From Alkalibacterium sp. MB6 (GTDB lineage: Bacteria; Bacillota; Bacilli; Lactobacillales; Carnobacteriaceae_A): a DNA stretch of 64,000 nt. The notes beneath the pieces were generated by a model. It was not told the DNA's origin, made no database searches, and saw nothing but the letters and a program-made list of their open reading frames with translations. The position numbers were made by a program, and so were the translations under genes. Positions within the stretch are counted from its first letter, which is position 1. Each line of letters starts with the position of its first letter. Positions 47,153 to 55,832 of this stretch are shown piece after piece. Where the stretch lies: assembly GCF_009935905.1 (NCBI RefSeq), contig NZ_PREX01000007.1:1-64000 (forward strand), read 5' to 3'.

Positions 47153-48572
47153 TTGCTAGATCACTCTCTCTAATAACTAATCGAGTAATCAAGAATCCAG
47201 CAATATAGGAAATGATTAATCCAATGGCGTAGTGAAGCATGCCTGATTGCATCAATGGAAGAGCGACCCAGCCGGATGGTCCCCATGCGTTAGCTGCAAC
47301 GCCCATTAACATAACATACGCTCCACCGAATCCAGCTCCTAAACCAGCTGTAATAAATGGTTTACCTAAAGGCAATGTTACACCATAAATCAGTGGTTCA
47401 CCAATTCCTAAAACACCTGCAGGGAGAGCTCCGGAAATAATACCTTTCATTCTTTCGTCGCCAGCTTTTTTAGCAATCATGTAAATCGCAATAGCAGCAC
47501 CGACTTGTCCTGCACCAGCCATAGCCAATACTGGGAACAATGTTACGCCTCCAAATGCTTCAAGTTGGATAGCATAGATCGGAATCAATCCATGGTGTAG
47601 ACCCAACAGAACCATTGGTAAGAAGACGGCTGCTAAAATATAACCAGACAAGACACTGACAATTGTATTGTCTGAACCGATGATGTAGCTTAGGCCTGTA
47701 ACCAACCAATCGGATAAGAATCCAGACAGCGGCATAATGACTAAAGCCATAATCAATACAGTAATAAGTAAAGTGATAACAGGCGTAACCATAATATCCA
47801 GGACATCTGGCATACGTTTACGAACGGCTTTTTCAATTTTTGCCAAAATCCATACCCCTATGATAACCCCGATAATTCCACCTTTACCGGTAGTTAAAAT
47901 AGAATCCAACGGTTGTTCAGCGTCATACCAGCCAATCAAAGTGGATAATTCGACAAGTGGTGCAGCAATGGATGCAGCCCCAATCATTCCACCTAGTGCT
48001 TCAGTCGCTCCAAAGACTTTAGCCGAATTAATCCCTGTGTAAATAGCAAAGTAACCTAAGAAACTGTTCCCGATCAAGGCAAAGACAATTCGCATACCTT
48101 CCCAGAAGTCCCCTGTTATCGTTTCTTGACCAATCATCGTACCGATTAAACTACTAAACCCTTGGAAGATACCGGCAGCAATAATAGCTGGAATCATTGG
48201 AATGAAGATATTTGCAATCGTTTCTAAGGCTTTTTTACCTTTTCCTCTGTTTTGATTATCTTTCACTGCTTGCTTATTGTCTTGCCAGTTGCTATTCGTT
48301 GTAGCATCTGAGTCTTGTGGCACTTTGTATTCGCTCATCATGATGTCCGCTAACTTTTTAGCTTTTCCTGGTCCAACAACAATTTGTAAGGTTTCAGCGT
48401 CGACAACACCCATAACGCCTTCAAGATTTTTTAGGGCTTCTTGATCCACTTGGCTGTCATCTTTAATACGAATACGCAAACGTGTCATACAGTTTGTAGC
48501 GGAATTAATATTATTAACGCCGCCGACGTGGTCAACTATTTCTTTAATTAATGTATCATTATCTTTTGGCAT
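47145..48572 (-). CDS. murP: PTS transporter for MurNAc (MurNAc-GlcNAc), EIIBC
   Basis: The 475-residue EIIBC protein has an N-terminal EIIB domain (about 1-90) with phosphorylated Cys in SATNCMTRLRIR (about residue 28). The EIIC membrane domain covers about 110-475. No EIIA domain is present, so it must borrow one (EIIA-Glc), as in other MurP proteins. It imports and phosphorylates cell-wall sugars. Confidence 0.88.
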   Translation of the reverse strand: MPKDNDTLIKEIVDHVGGVNNINSATNCMTRLRIRIKDDSQVDQEALKNLEGVMGVVDAETLQIVVGPGKAKKLADIMMSEYKVPQDSDATTNSNWQDNKQAVKDNQNRGKGKKALETIANIFIPMIPAIIAAGIFQGFSSLIGTMIGQETITGDFWEGMRIVFALIGNSFLGYFAIYTGINSAKVFGATEALGGMIGAASIAAPLVELSTLIGWYDAEQPLDSILTTGKGGIIGVIIGVWILAKIEKAVRKRMPDVLDIMVTPVITLLITVLIMALVIMPLSGFLSDWLVTGLSYIIGSDNTIVSVLSGYILAAVFLPMVLLGLHHGLIPIYAIQLEAFGGVTLFPVLAMAGAGQVGAAIAIYMIAKKAGDERMKGIISGALPAGVLGIGEPLIYGVTLPLGKPFITAGLGAGFGGAYVMLMGVAANAWGPSGWVALPLMQSGMLHYAIGLIISYIAGFLITRLVIRESDLANV

Positions 48573-48611
48573 GTACGATTCTTCCTTTCTTATTTTAACC
48601 CACTCTTATTT

Positions 48612-49511
48612 TTAAAGCGCCTTTCTAATGTGCCCTTCAGACTCTTGTAGTTTGTTAACGGCAGTCTCTTTATCCGTATTTAATAAAATCATAATAATGG
48701 CGACTTTGACTTCTCCGTTACTTTCTTTAAGTGTCTGTCTAGCTGTTTCTTGATCTGCACCGGTTGCTTTCATGACAATGCTTTCGGCACGTGCCACTAG
48801 CTTCTCGTTAGTTTGTTGAACGTCGACCATCAGGTTTTGGTATACTTTTCCGATACCAACCATAGATAATGTAGACAACATGTTCAGAATCATTTTTTGT
48901 GTTGATCCCGCTTTCAAACGAGTTGAACCCGTTAACACTTCCGGACCAGGTGCTGCTTCAATGGCAATTGATGCCACCGCTCCAATTTCACTGTTTTTGT
49001 TACAAGCAATCGCGACTGTTGGTGCACCCACTTCATTTGCGTATTCAAGTGCGCCAATGACATACGGTGTTCGACCACTTGCGGCCAGTCCGACAACAAC
49101 GTCTTTGTCAGATAATTGGATGTTTTCCAAGTCTTTCTGTCCCATCTCCACACTGTCTTCTGATCCTTCAATGGCTTCAGTAAAGGCTCTTTCCCCACCA
49201 GCAATTAATGCCACAACTTGCTCTTTTGGAGTGCCAAAAGTTGGAGGACACTCGGCTGCATCCAGTACACCTAAACGCCCGCTCGTTCCGGCTCCGGTGT
49301 AAACAATTCTCCCTCCTTTTTTTAGTTGTTTAATGATAACGTGGATGGCTTCTTCAATTTCAGGAATCACCTCCTCAATTGCTTCAGCTACTTTCTTATC
49401 CTCGTTATTCATAACTGTTAAGGCTTCTTTCACACTCATTTCGTCCAAATTCATTGTATTTGGATTTTGTTGTTCTGTTCCCATTTTGGTTAAGTCGACC
49501 AAAACGCTCAC
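48612..49511 (-). CDS. murQ: N-acetylmuramic acid 6-phosphate etherase
   Basis: The 299-residue SIS-domain enzyme cleaves the lactyl ether of MurNAc-6P to GlcNAc-6P and D-lactate. Signatures: YTGAGTSGRLGVLDAAECPPTFG and the SIS segment VVGLAASGRTPYV. The C-terminal UBA-like helix is present. It overlaps the murR stop by 4 bp. Confidence 0.95.
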   Translation of the reverse strand: MSVLVDLTKMGTEQQNPNTMNLDEMSVKEALTVMNNEDKKVAEAIEEVIPEIEEAIHVIIKQLKKGGRIVYTGAGTSGRLGVLDAAECPPTFGTPKEQVVALIAGGERAFTEAIEGSEDSVEMGQKDLENIQLSDKDVVVGLAASGRTPYVIGALEYANEVGAPTVAIACNKNSEIGAVASIAIEAAPGPEVLTGSTRLKAGSTQKMILNMLSTLSMVGIGKVYQNLMVDVQQTNEKLVARAESIVMKATGADQETARQTLKESNGEVKVAIIMILLNTDKETAVNKLQESEGHIRKAL

Positions 49512-50353
49512 TCCTTCTTGATTTGTGTCTTCTCCAGCAATTCATATGACTCATCGTACATCGTATTCACGTAACCGGAATATAAAATATCGATGATATT
49601 CAACTGGGCAATACGGGACGACATGGCACCACTTCTGAAACTAAACTCATTTGACGCGACATACAAAGAGTAATCCGCCAATCGATTAATCGGTGAGTCG
49701 GTTACCTTTGTAATGGAAATAATCGTTGCACCATTTGCTTTAGCTGCCTGTGCACACGTTATCATTTCTTCAGTCTGACCTGAATAGGAAATCACCAAGG
49801 CCACATCCCGCTCGCTCATATTTCTGGCATGTAAGAGTTGCGTATGCCAGTCTTCGCTCACGTGTGACATCTTATTAATGCGCGTAAACTTTAGTTGCGC
49901 ATCTTTTGCCACGATCAGTGACGCGCCCATGCCAAATATAACCAATCGATCACAGTCATATATTGTTTTCACACAGGCTTTAATGACTTCATAGTCCAAT
50001 AGCTTTTCTGTTTCTTCCAAAGAGAGGATGTTTTTATGAGTCACTTTTGCGACAATGTCTTCAATGTCATCCGATCGGCTCAAATCTGATATAGACGCTT
50101 CCTTGTAATTTGTACGAATAGCCTGCTCGTAAATCAATTCTTTTGTGAAATCCTTGTAACCCGTGTAGCCATTTTTCTTGCACAAACGGATAATAGACGA
50201 CGGTGACGTGAATGTTTTTTCTGCTAATTTATAAATAGTCAACTGACTCGTCTCTTCAGGATTCCTTAGAATATAGTTAATAATAGCTTTTTCTGTCGGG
50301 CTGGCATCTTTTTCATACTCTTTCAATTTAATTGTTGCTATAGCCATCATCAA
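49508..50353 (-). CDS. murR: RpiR-family regulator of MurNAc use
   Basis: The 281-residue protein has an RpiR-type helix-turn-helix (about 1-80) and a SIS domain (about 110-260). The SIS domain probably senses MurNAc-6P or a derived sugar phosphate. It is first in the operon, with AAGGAG before ATGATGATG. It is most likely a repressor that autoregulates murRQP-mupG. Confidence 0.88.
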   Translation of the reverse strand: MMMAIATIKLKEYEKDASPTEKAIINYILRNPEETSQLTIYKLAEKTFTSPSSIIRLCKKNGYTGYKDFTKELIYEQAIRTNYKEASISDLSRSDDIEDIVAKVTHKNILSLEETEKLLDYEVIKACVKTIYDCDRLVIFGMGASLIVAKDAQLKFTRINKMSHVSEDWHTQLLHARNMSERDVALVISYSGQTEEMITCAQAAKANGATIISITKVTDSPINRLADYSLYVASNEFSFRSGAMSSRIAQLNIIDILYSGYVNTMYDESYELLEKTQIKKE

Positions 50354-50371
50354 AACTCCTTCTTCATCTTT

Positions 50372-50399
50372 ATCATATCACTATAAAACTTAGCGTCAA
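50372..50399 (-). promoter_or_regulatory. Promoter of the mur operon
   Basis: On the minus strand TTGACG (50394-50399) and TATGAT (50372-50377) are 16 bp apart, about 18 bp upstream of the murR start. Confidence 0.65.
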
Positions 50400-50425
50400 T
50401 AAACCGCTTTCTATATGGAACATTG

Positions 50426-50438
50426 TACCACATTGTGG
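50426..50438. promoter_or_regulatory. Palindrome upstream of the mur promoter
   Basis: ACCACATTGTGGT is a perfect 6+1+6 dyad, 26 bp upstream of the -35 box. It could bind MurR or another regulator. The placement upstream would suit an activator or a looping repressor. No proof from sequence. Confidence 0.35.
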
Positions 50439-50567
50439 TTGTTTAGACCTTATTATTTGCGATTTTGTGAAACTAACGTAGCGCTTTAATTCGTTCGTCG
50501 CTTGTTTAAAAGGGGTAAGTTGGGTACGATAAGAATAACAAAAAAATGCTTTTAAAGGAGGCTAATG

Positions 50568-51059
50568 ATGAGAACAGCACAAGACTGGATTGACCACTTA
50601 AACTTGGAGCCACATCCAGAAGGCGGGTACTATAAGCAAACAGAGGTATCGCCCCTAACGCATGAGGCTAGTGGGAAAGTTTTACCTTTATATACCTCTA
50701 TTTATTTTTTACTCACACCTGACTCTCCTTCTCATTTTCACCGGTTAACGTCTGACGAGATGTGGTTTTTCCATGCCGGAAGCCCGCTGACAGTTCACTC
50801 TCTCACACCAAGTGGGAACTATGAAGCAATTAAATTGGGCCTTGATTTTTCAGCCGGCCAACACGTGCACCATACCGTTTCAGCAGGAACTATTTTTGGC
50901 TCAACGGTCGAACAAGATTACGCCTTGGTCAGTTGCACTGTCGTTCCTGGTTTTGATTTTTCAGAATTTGAACTGTTTACTAAACAAGACTTACTTCATT
51001 CTTATCCGGAGCACGAATCCATTATCGATCAGTTGGCTTATGACACGTTGCCAGACTAA
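50568..51059 (+). CDS. Cupin-family protein (DUF985)
   Basis: The 163-residue beta-barrel protein is of the DUF985 cupin family, with signatures EPHPEGGYYKQTE, SHFHRLTSDEMWFFHAG and LVSCTVVPGFDF. Some members are reported as sugar or nucleotide-sugar epimerase-like folds; activity here is unknown. AAAGGAGG lies just upstream, six bases from the second of two adjacent ATGs, which I take as the start. Confidence 0.82.
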   Translation: MRTAQDWIDHLNLEPHPEGGYYKQTEVSPLTHEASGKVLPLYTSIYFLLTPDSPSHFHRLTSDEMWFFHAGSPLTVHSLTPSGNYEAIKLGLDFSAGQHVHHTVSAGTIFGSTVEQDYALVSCTVVPGFDFSEFELFTKQDLLHSYPEHESIIDQLAYDTLPD

Positions 51060-51068
51060 AATAGACGT

Positions 51069-51110
51069 AAAAGAGCAAGTGACAGGGGGCCCCCAGCATT
51101 TGCTCTTTTT
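51069..51110. terminator. Bidirectional terminator
   Basis: AAAAGAGCAA and TTGCTCTTTT form a stem around a GC-rich loop (GGGGGCCCCC core), with A-run and T-run on the two sides. Confidence 0.75.
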
Positions 51111-51963
51111 AAATAAAGCCTTCAATTATGTCATTCACTCGGTCCGCTTCTTCCAAATGAACCCAGTGAGTCGCCTGTTCGAAAAAGACGAGGCGCCCTT
51201 CTTCTATATACCGACTGCTTATATGAGCAAGGTCTTGCCCTAAAAATTGATCCTTTGCTCCCCATATGAAAAGCATGGGAATAGTGACTTGTTTTGGTAA
51301 ATCCGAATGCGCCATAGCTTTTACGTTGGCACGGTACCAATTTATCATGGCTGTCATGGCCCCTGGTTTTGACCAGGCTTCACGGTAGTGTTTTAAATCT
51401 TCTTTTGTAAAAGCTCCCGGTTGACTGGTGGCTTCGAGCATTTCTGTACCCATTTTCCAGTTGTTTTGGCTAATGAGCCTTTCCGGTAAGCCTCTTACTT
51501 GGAAAAATGCCGCATAAGAACTTCTGATGAGTTGAGTCGGGTGTTTCACCAGTTGCTTTTGCATCGCCGCTTCGTGAGGTGCATTTAATATAACCACTTT
51601 ATCTATTAATTGTGGGTATTCTCTAGCCATGCGCCAAGTCACGATGCCGCCCCAGTCATGGCCGATAATGGTGACACGTTTGTGAGGTGATTGTTCGATT
51701 AAGCCGGCAATGTCTTTCGTTAATTGACTTATATGGTAATCCTTAATCCTTTTTGGTTTATCACTTAAGTTATAACCGCGTTGATCGGGTGCCCAAACTC
51801 GGTACCCTCTTTCTGCAAAATAAGCCATCTGTTTATGCCAGCCATACCAAAACTCAGGAAAGCCGTGCAAAAACAGGAGTAACTTCCCCTCCTTAGGACC
51901 TTGCTGAGCCACATGAAGGGTAATGCCATTGGTTTTTACATAATGGTGTTCGACAGCGTGCAT
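51109..51963 (-). CDS. Alpha/beta hydrolase, epoxide-hydrolase type
   Basis: The 284-residue hydrolase has oxyanion motif HGFPEFWYGW, nucleophile GHDWGG (Asp nucleophile, as in epoxide hydrolases and dehalogenases), and His in THWVHLEE. I chose ATG at 51963, with AGGAGAGG upstream. Substrate unknown. Confidence 0.85.
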   Translation of the reverse strand: MHAVEHHYVKTNGITLHVAQQGPKEGKLLLFLHGFPEFWYGWHKQMAYFAERGYRVWAPDQRGYNLSDKPKRIKDYHISQLTKDIAGLIEQSPHKRVTIIGHDWGGIVTWRMAREYPQLIDKVVILNAPHEAAMQKQLVKHPTQLIRSSYAAFFQVRGLPERLISQNNWKMGTEMLEATSQPGAFTKEDLKHYREAWSKPGAMTAMINWYRANVKAMAHSDLPKQVTIPMLFIWGAKDQFLGQDLAHISSRYIEEGRLVFFEQATHWVHLEEADRVNDIIEGFI

Positions 51964-52099
51964 AGTTGCCCTCTCCTTTTGCTTTTCATCTTGCATTTAT
52001 CATAGCACTCTCATTTTAAACCATTAAGGGATATGGCTTGCATCGGCTAAAGGAACGGCCTATAATCATCAGATACTTTAGGAATAGGAGAGATTGATT

Positions 52100-52375
52100 A
52101 TGAAATCTGTGATGCCTCGCTTTGTTTACTTGTTAAGTGTCCCTGTCTTATTTGTTCTTTATATCGGCCTATTTATTAGTGCTATTATCGCGGTCGTGTT
52201 TGGGTTCTTAAGAGCATTCGGTTTCGAAGGGATTGATATGAGCCTCTTTCCTCAAACAAGTCTTCCCGTCGTTTTAAGTATCCCCGTGTCATTTCTAACC
52301 GGCTTTTTATTGGTTATGGTGGCCCTTTACATCAAACGGGTAATGAACCTGTCTCTTGTAAGATTACGAGAGTGA
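52100..52375 (+). CDS. Small membrane protein, unknown function
   Basis: The 91-residue protein has two membrane segments (about 8-35 and 55-80) and a short basic C-terminus. ATG at 52100 is nine bases from AGGAG; the TTG at 52094 is too close to it. I do not recognise the family. It stands alone with a strong terminator 27 bp downstream. Confidence 0.6.
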   Translation: MKSVMPRFVYLLSVPVLFVLYIGLFISAIIAVVFGFLRAFGFEGIDMSLFPQTSLPVVLSIPVSFLTGFLLVMVALYIKRVMNLSLVRLRE

Positions 52376-52401
52376 GCGGGCTCTAGTATCTAAAATCAAA
52401 C

Positions 52402-52447
52402 AAAAAGCATGCGGTTTGCGCTTAACCTATGCGCATCGCATGCTTTT
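52402..52447. terminator. Bidirectional terminator
   Basis: AAAAGCATGCGGTTTGCGC and GCGCATCGCATGCTTTT form a strong stem between convergent genes. Confidence 0.85.
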
Positions 52448-52462
52448 CATACTTATTGAAGC

Positions 52463-53164
52463 TTAAAAGTCATCCCGTGCTTGTCTAAAGCCGATGAAGT
52501 CTTCAAGAGTCTCCGCTCTTAAAAAGAGATTGATTTCTTTTTCTTTTCCGATGTTTGATGGTAAGGTTGGTTGGTTTTCAATAAGTCTCTCATCCGCTTC
52601 TTTCAACGCTTCTTCTAAAATGGCATTGGACGGTTCAATTTCATTCGCGAATCTGAGGTTAGTTTGCGTGTATTCATGAGCCGCGTAAACTAATACTTTG
52701 TCATCTAGCGCTTTGTATTTTTGCAATGCATCAAATTGTGCTTGGTAATCTCCTGTGAAAACTCGACCGCATCCACCAGAGAACAAGGCATCGCCGCAAA
52801 ACAGAGCCTCACCCATAAGGTAGCTAATATGACCATGAGTGTGTCCTGCTGTTAATAATACCTCAAACTGCTCTCCTAACAAATCGAACGTGTCCCCATC
52901 TTCTACAAGATGATTCGCAACGTCTTCTGTTTCTTTTGGCCCATAAACCGGCGTTCCAGGGAACTCTGACACTATTTTTTTCACCCCACCTGTGTGGTCA
53001 TGGTGATTATGAGTTAAAATGATAGCTTCCAGAGTTAATGCATTGTCTTTCAGATCCTGAAGCACACCGTCTGCTTCACCTGGGTCGACGACAATGACTC
53101 GTGATTCTTTTTCAATTAACCAAATGTAGTTATCTGACAATGCTTTTATTGGACGAATAGTCAT
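52463..53164 (-). CDS. MBL-fold hydrolase, glyoxalase II-like
   Basis: The 233-residue metallo-beta-lactamase-fold enzyme has THNHHDHTGG, AGHTHGHISY, FCGDALFSGGCGRVF and YAAHEYT, the full hydroxyacylglutathione hydrolase (GloB) set. In organisms without glutathione it may act on bacillithiol or other thioesters. ATG at 53164 follows AAGGAG. It lies 23 bp downstream of an esterase gene. Confidence 0.85.
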   Translation of the reverse strand: MTIRPIKALSDNYIWLIEKESRVIVVDPGEADGVLQDLKDNALTLEAIILTHNHHDHTGGVKKIVSEFPGTPVYGPKETEDVANHLVEDGDTFDLLGEQFEVLLTAGHTHGHISYLMGEALFCGDALFSGGCGRVFTGDYQAQFDALQKYKALDDKVLVYAAHEYTQTNLRFANEIEPSNAILEEALKEADERLIENQPTLPSNIGKEKEINLFLRAETLEDFIGFRQARDDF

Positions 53165-53187
53165 ACGATCACTCCTTATCACTTTTA

Positions 53188-54174
53188 TTATCGTGTGTAC
53201 TTATTTTGCTCAACAGTATAATGATCCACTGCGTATTTAAATGATTCGGTAAAAAAAGACAAGGCTTCTTGGCTGATGTCCGCCTTTGGATGAATGATAT
53301 CAAAACCATGAAAGCCGCCTTTAAGTTGTTTAAAATCGACTGGGACCTCAGCATCTTTGAGTTGATTGATATAGTAAATAGTCTCGTCTCTAAATGGTTC
53401 GATGTCACCAACAAAGGTAACCGTTGGTGGCAAATGACGAAAGTCTGTCGCTCTGGCAGGCGCTGCATAAATGGGCACATCATCACCAGTTACCTCTCCC
53501 AAATAAAGTTCCCAAGCCCATTTGTTAACCTCAGTATTCCATATCGGCGCATCGTTGTCTATTGCTGATTCAGTATTATTCCTGTCATCTAGCATGGGAT
53601 ACAATGGCATCTGAAAGGCTATATTGACTTCTCCTTTATCCCTAGCGTATAAAGTTAAAGCAGCGGTCAATCCGCCACCCGCACTTTCTCCGCCGACCAT
53701 CAATTGATTGTCTTTTATACCCAGTGCTTTTGCCTGATGTTTAATCCATACTAGTGTATCATAGGCATCTTCTAAAGCTGCTGGATAAGGCGCTTCAACG
53801 GATAAGCGGTAATCTGGTGCGACGACAATGCAGTCTCTCGCTTCAATGAGTCTAGTGAAGCGTCCTGAGTATAATTCCGGCAGCCCTTGAGAATAGCCAC
53901 CTCCGTGTAGCCACAATACACCAGGTACATTCCCTTTCACGTTCTTTGGCTTGTAAACGCGAACGCGAAGGGTGGTCCCGTCTTTTCTAGGAATCCATTC
54001 TTCATGAGACTCTAACCCTCTTGCCCCTATCCCTTTTAAAGGCTGGGTCAATTTATTTACTCGCTTAACGTAGCGTAAGTAGTTTTCTTTACTGGATTTA
54101 TTAACTAATCGGTCGAAAAGTAGTCCTCTTAAACGGAGTTGCTTGTCAATCATGTTATCCGTCACCTTCAACAT
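53188..54174 (-). CDS. Alpha/beta hydrolase (acetyl esterase type)
   Basis: The 328-residue esterase of the hormone-sensitive lipase family has HGGGYSQG, GESAGG, Asp in VGDIEPFRDE and His in GGFHGFD. AAAGGAGGG precedes the ATG. It is cotranscribed with the MBL hydrolase downstream. Confidence 0.85.
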   Translation of the reverse strand: MLKVTDNMIDKQLRLRGLLFDRLVNKSSKENYLRYVKRVNKLTQPLKGIGARGLESHEEWIPRKDGTTLRVRVYKPKNVKGNVPGVLWLHGGGYSQGLPELYSGRFTRLIEARDCIVVAPDYRLSVEAPYPAALEDAYDTLVWIKHQAKALGIKDNQLMVGGESAGGGLTAALTLYARDKGEVNIAFQMPLYPMLDDRNNTESAIDNDAPIWNTEVNKWAWELYLGEVTGDDVPIYAAPARATDFRHLPPTVTFVGDIEPFRDETIYYINQLKDAEVPVDFKQLKGGFHGFDIIHPKADISQEALSFFTESFKYAVDHYTVEQNKYTR

Positions 54175-54310
54175 GGTCCCTCCTTTGCTTGACTGCTTAC
54201 GTCTAAATTATACCTTATTTCTGCCTGCCACACACTCAGTTACTTGATTTGTCCTTGAAATCACGTATAGTTAGTATTGAAAAAACAATAGCCACACGAA
54301 GGATGGTCCC

Positions 54311-55018
54311 ATGCGAATAAATAAATTTATTAGTGAAGCAGGCGCAGCCTCTAGACGAGGAGCTGACAGATTAGTTGAAAGTGGAAAAGTCACCATCAAT
54401 GGCAAAAAAGCCAAAATTGGTGCTCAGGTCGAACCCGGAGATGACGTTCGAATCAACGGCAATCAGATTTACATCCCACGAAACACCGTTTATATTGCAT
54501 TAAATAAACCCGTAGGCATTACCAGTACTACTGAAAAAGATGTCAAAGGCAATGTGGTCGATATGGTTAACCAACCCTTTAGAGTCTTTCACATTGGACG
54601 TTTGGACAAGGATTCAGAAGGCTTGATTTTACTTACGAATGATGGAGACATCGTCAATGAAATCTTACGTTCAGAAGGCAAGCACGAAAAAGAGTACATC
54701 GTTTCTGTCGATCGACCAATCAATGACGAGTTTTTGAAACAAATGTCTGAAGGTGTCGAAATATTGGGAACGACAACCCTTCCCGCAAAAACTGAACAGT
54801 TATCAAAATACGACTTCAAACTTATTCTAACACAAGGGTTAAACCGCCAGATTAGACGGATGTGTGAAGCTTTAGGCTATAACGTTTTAAGACTTCAGCG
54901 CATCCGCATCATGAACATCGAGCTAGGCAATATGCCCGCTGGACAGTGGCGTTATTTATCCAAAAAAGAGAAAAACCAATTATTCAGAGATTTGGATTAC
55001 GACCCAAAAGAATGGTAA
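54311..55018 (+). CDS. rluF: rRNA pseudouridine synthase RluF
   Basis: The 235-residue protein is an RsuA/RluF-type enzyme: an S4 RNA-binding domain (about 1-60), then the pseudouridine synthase core with catalytic Asp in GRLDKDSEGL and LTQGLNRQIRRMCEALGY. The pattern fits RluF (23S position 2604) rather than RluB. It is followed by ridA. Confidence 0.85.
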   Translation: MRINKFISEAGAASRRGADRLVESGKVTINGKKAKIGAQVEPGDDVRINGNQIYIPRNTVYIALNKPVGITSTTEKDVKGNVVDMVNQPFRVFHIGRLDKDSEGLILLTNDGDIVNEILRSEGKHEKEYIVSVDRPINDEFLKQMSEGVEILGTTTLPAKTEQLSKYDFKLILTQGLNRQIRRMCEALGYNVLRLQRIRIMNIELGNMPAGQWRYLSKKEKNQLFRDLDYDPKEW

Positions 55019-55051
55019 TCTGATAATAGTATAGACGATGGAGTAGAAAAA

Positions 55052-55441
55052 ATGGTTAGAAAAACAGTGACCGCTGATAACGTTCAAGCATCTGGACCGT
55101 ATTCACATGCAGTCGATGCGGGTGATTATGTCTTCTTTTCAGGACAGACTGCCAAGAACGCAGCCCATGCTTCTGAAGAAACTCAGGACATCGCAACTCA
55201 AACAGAGATTTGTTTCGATAATTTATTTAAAGTCATGGAAAAAGCTCACGTGACCTCTGATAATGTGGTGAAAGTGAACGTGTACTTGACTAGCATGAAG
55301 CATTTTGAAGCCATGAATGACGCGTATCAAACTAAGTTTAGTGATCCTTACCCAGCACGCACTTGCGTGGCTGTATTAGAATTGCCTTTAGGTGCCGATG
55401 TAGAAATTGAACTCATTGCTAAACGTAAAAAAGTAGACTAA
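55052..55441 (+). CDS. ridA: RidA-family enamine/imine deaminase
   Basis: The 129-residue protein has the YjgF/RidA signatures: SGPYSHAVDAGDYVFFSGQ and the catalytic Arg in PARTCVAVLELPLGADVEIE. It hydrolyses reactive 2-aminoacrylate. A strong hairpin terminator follows. Confidence 0.9.
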   Translation: MVRKTVTADNVQASGPYSHAVDAGDYVFFSGQTAKNAAHASEETQDIATQTEICFDNLFKVMEKAHVTSDNVVKVNVYLTSMKHFEAMNDAYQTKFSDPYPARTCVAVLELPLGADVEIELIAKRKKVD

Positions 55442-55446
55442 CCAAT

Positions 55447-55493
55447 AAAAATGACCACTTGATTAGATAACAACTAATCAAGTGGTCATTTTT
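55447..55493. terminator. Bidirectional terminator
   Basis: AAAATGACCACTTGATTAG and CTAATCAAGTGGTCATTTT form a perfect stem between convergent genes. Confidence 0.85.
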
Positions 55494-55500
55494 GATGTTC

Positions 55501-55815
55501 CTAACTTTCCCACCGGCACTCTTTAATAGCAACGTGTTGATCATCTCTCATCAAAACCCCTTCTGCTTCTAAGAGTTCTTTTTGTTCACGAAAGCCTGGG
55601 GCGAGTCTTCCAGCATGATTCACCACTCGGTGACAAGGGTAGCGCCCATAAAATTCTGCCATACTCAATACCCTACCGACTAGCCGAGCATTTTTCTCTC
55701 TCCCAATCAGTCGAGCGATTTGACCATAAGTTGCCACTTTCCCTGTAGGAATTTCCTCCACCACTGCTAATATTTCGTAAATGAGCTGATCATTCAATAC
55801 ACCTTTTGATCTCAT
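55501..55815 (-). CDS. MGMT-family protein, short form with active-site Cys
   Basis: The 104-residue protein contains only the DNA-binding/methyl-acceptor domain of O6-alkylguanine-DNA alkyltransferases. It retains the reactive Cys (PCHRV, residue 61), whereas alkyltransferase-like proteins have Trp or Ala there. The N-terminal domain of full MGMT is absent. It may repair or flag alkylated guanine. Confidence 0.85.
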   Translation of the reverse strand: MRSKGVLNDQLIYEILAVVEEIPTGKVATYGQIARLIGREKNARLVGRVLSMAEFYGRYPCHRVVNHAGRLAPGFREQKELLEAEGVLMRDDQHVAIKECRWES

Positions 55816-55832
55816 TTTCCTTAACCTCTCGT

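Noticed and set aside
50354..50564. cre site for catabolite repression upstream of murR
   Set aside because: No match to the TGNAANCGNNNNCA pattern was found near the promoter.
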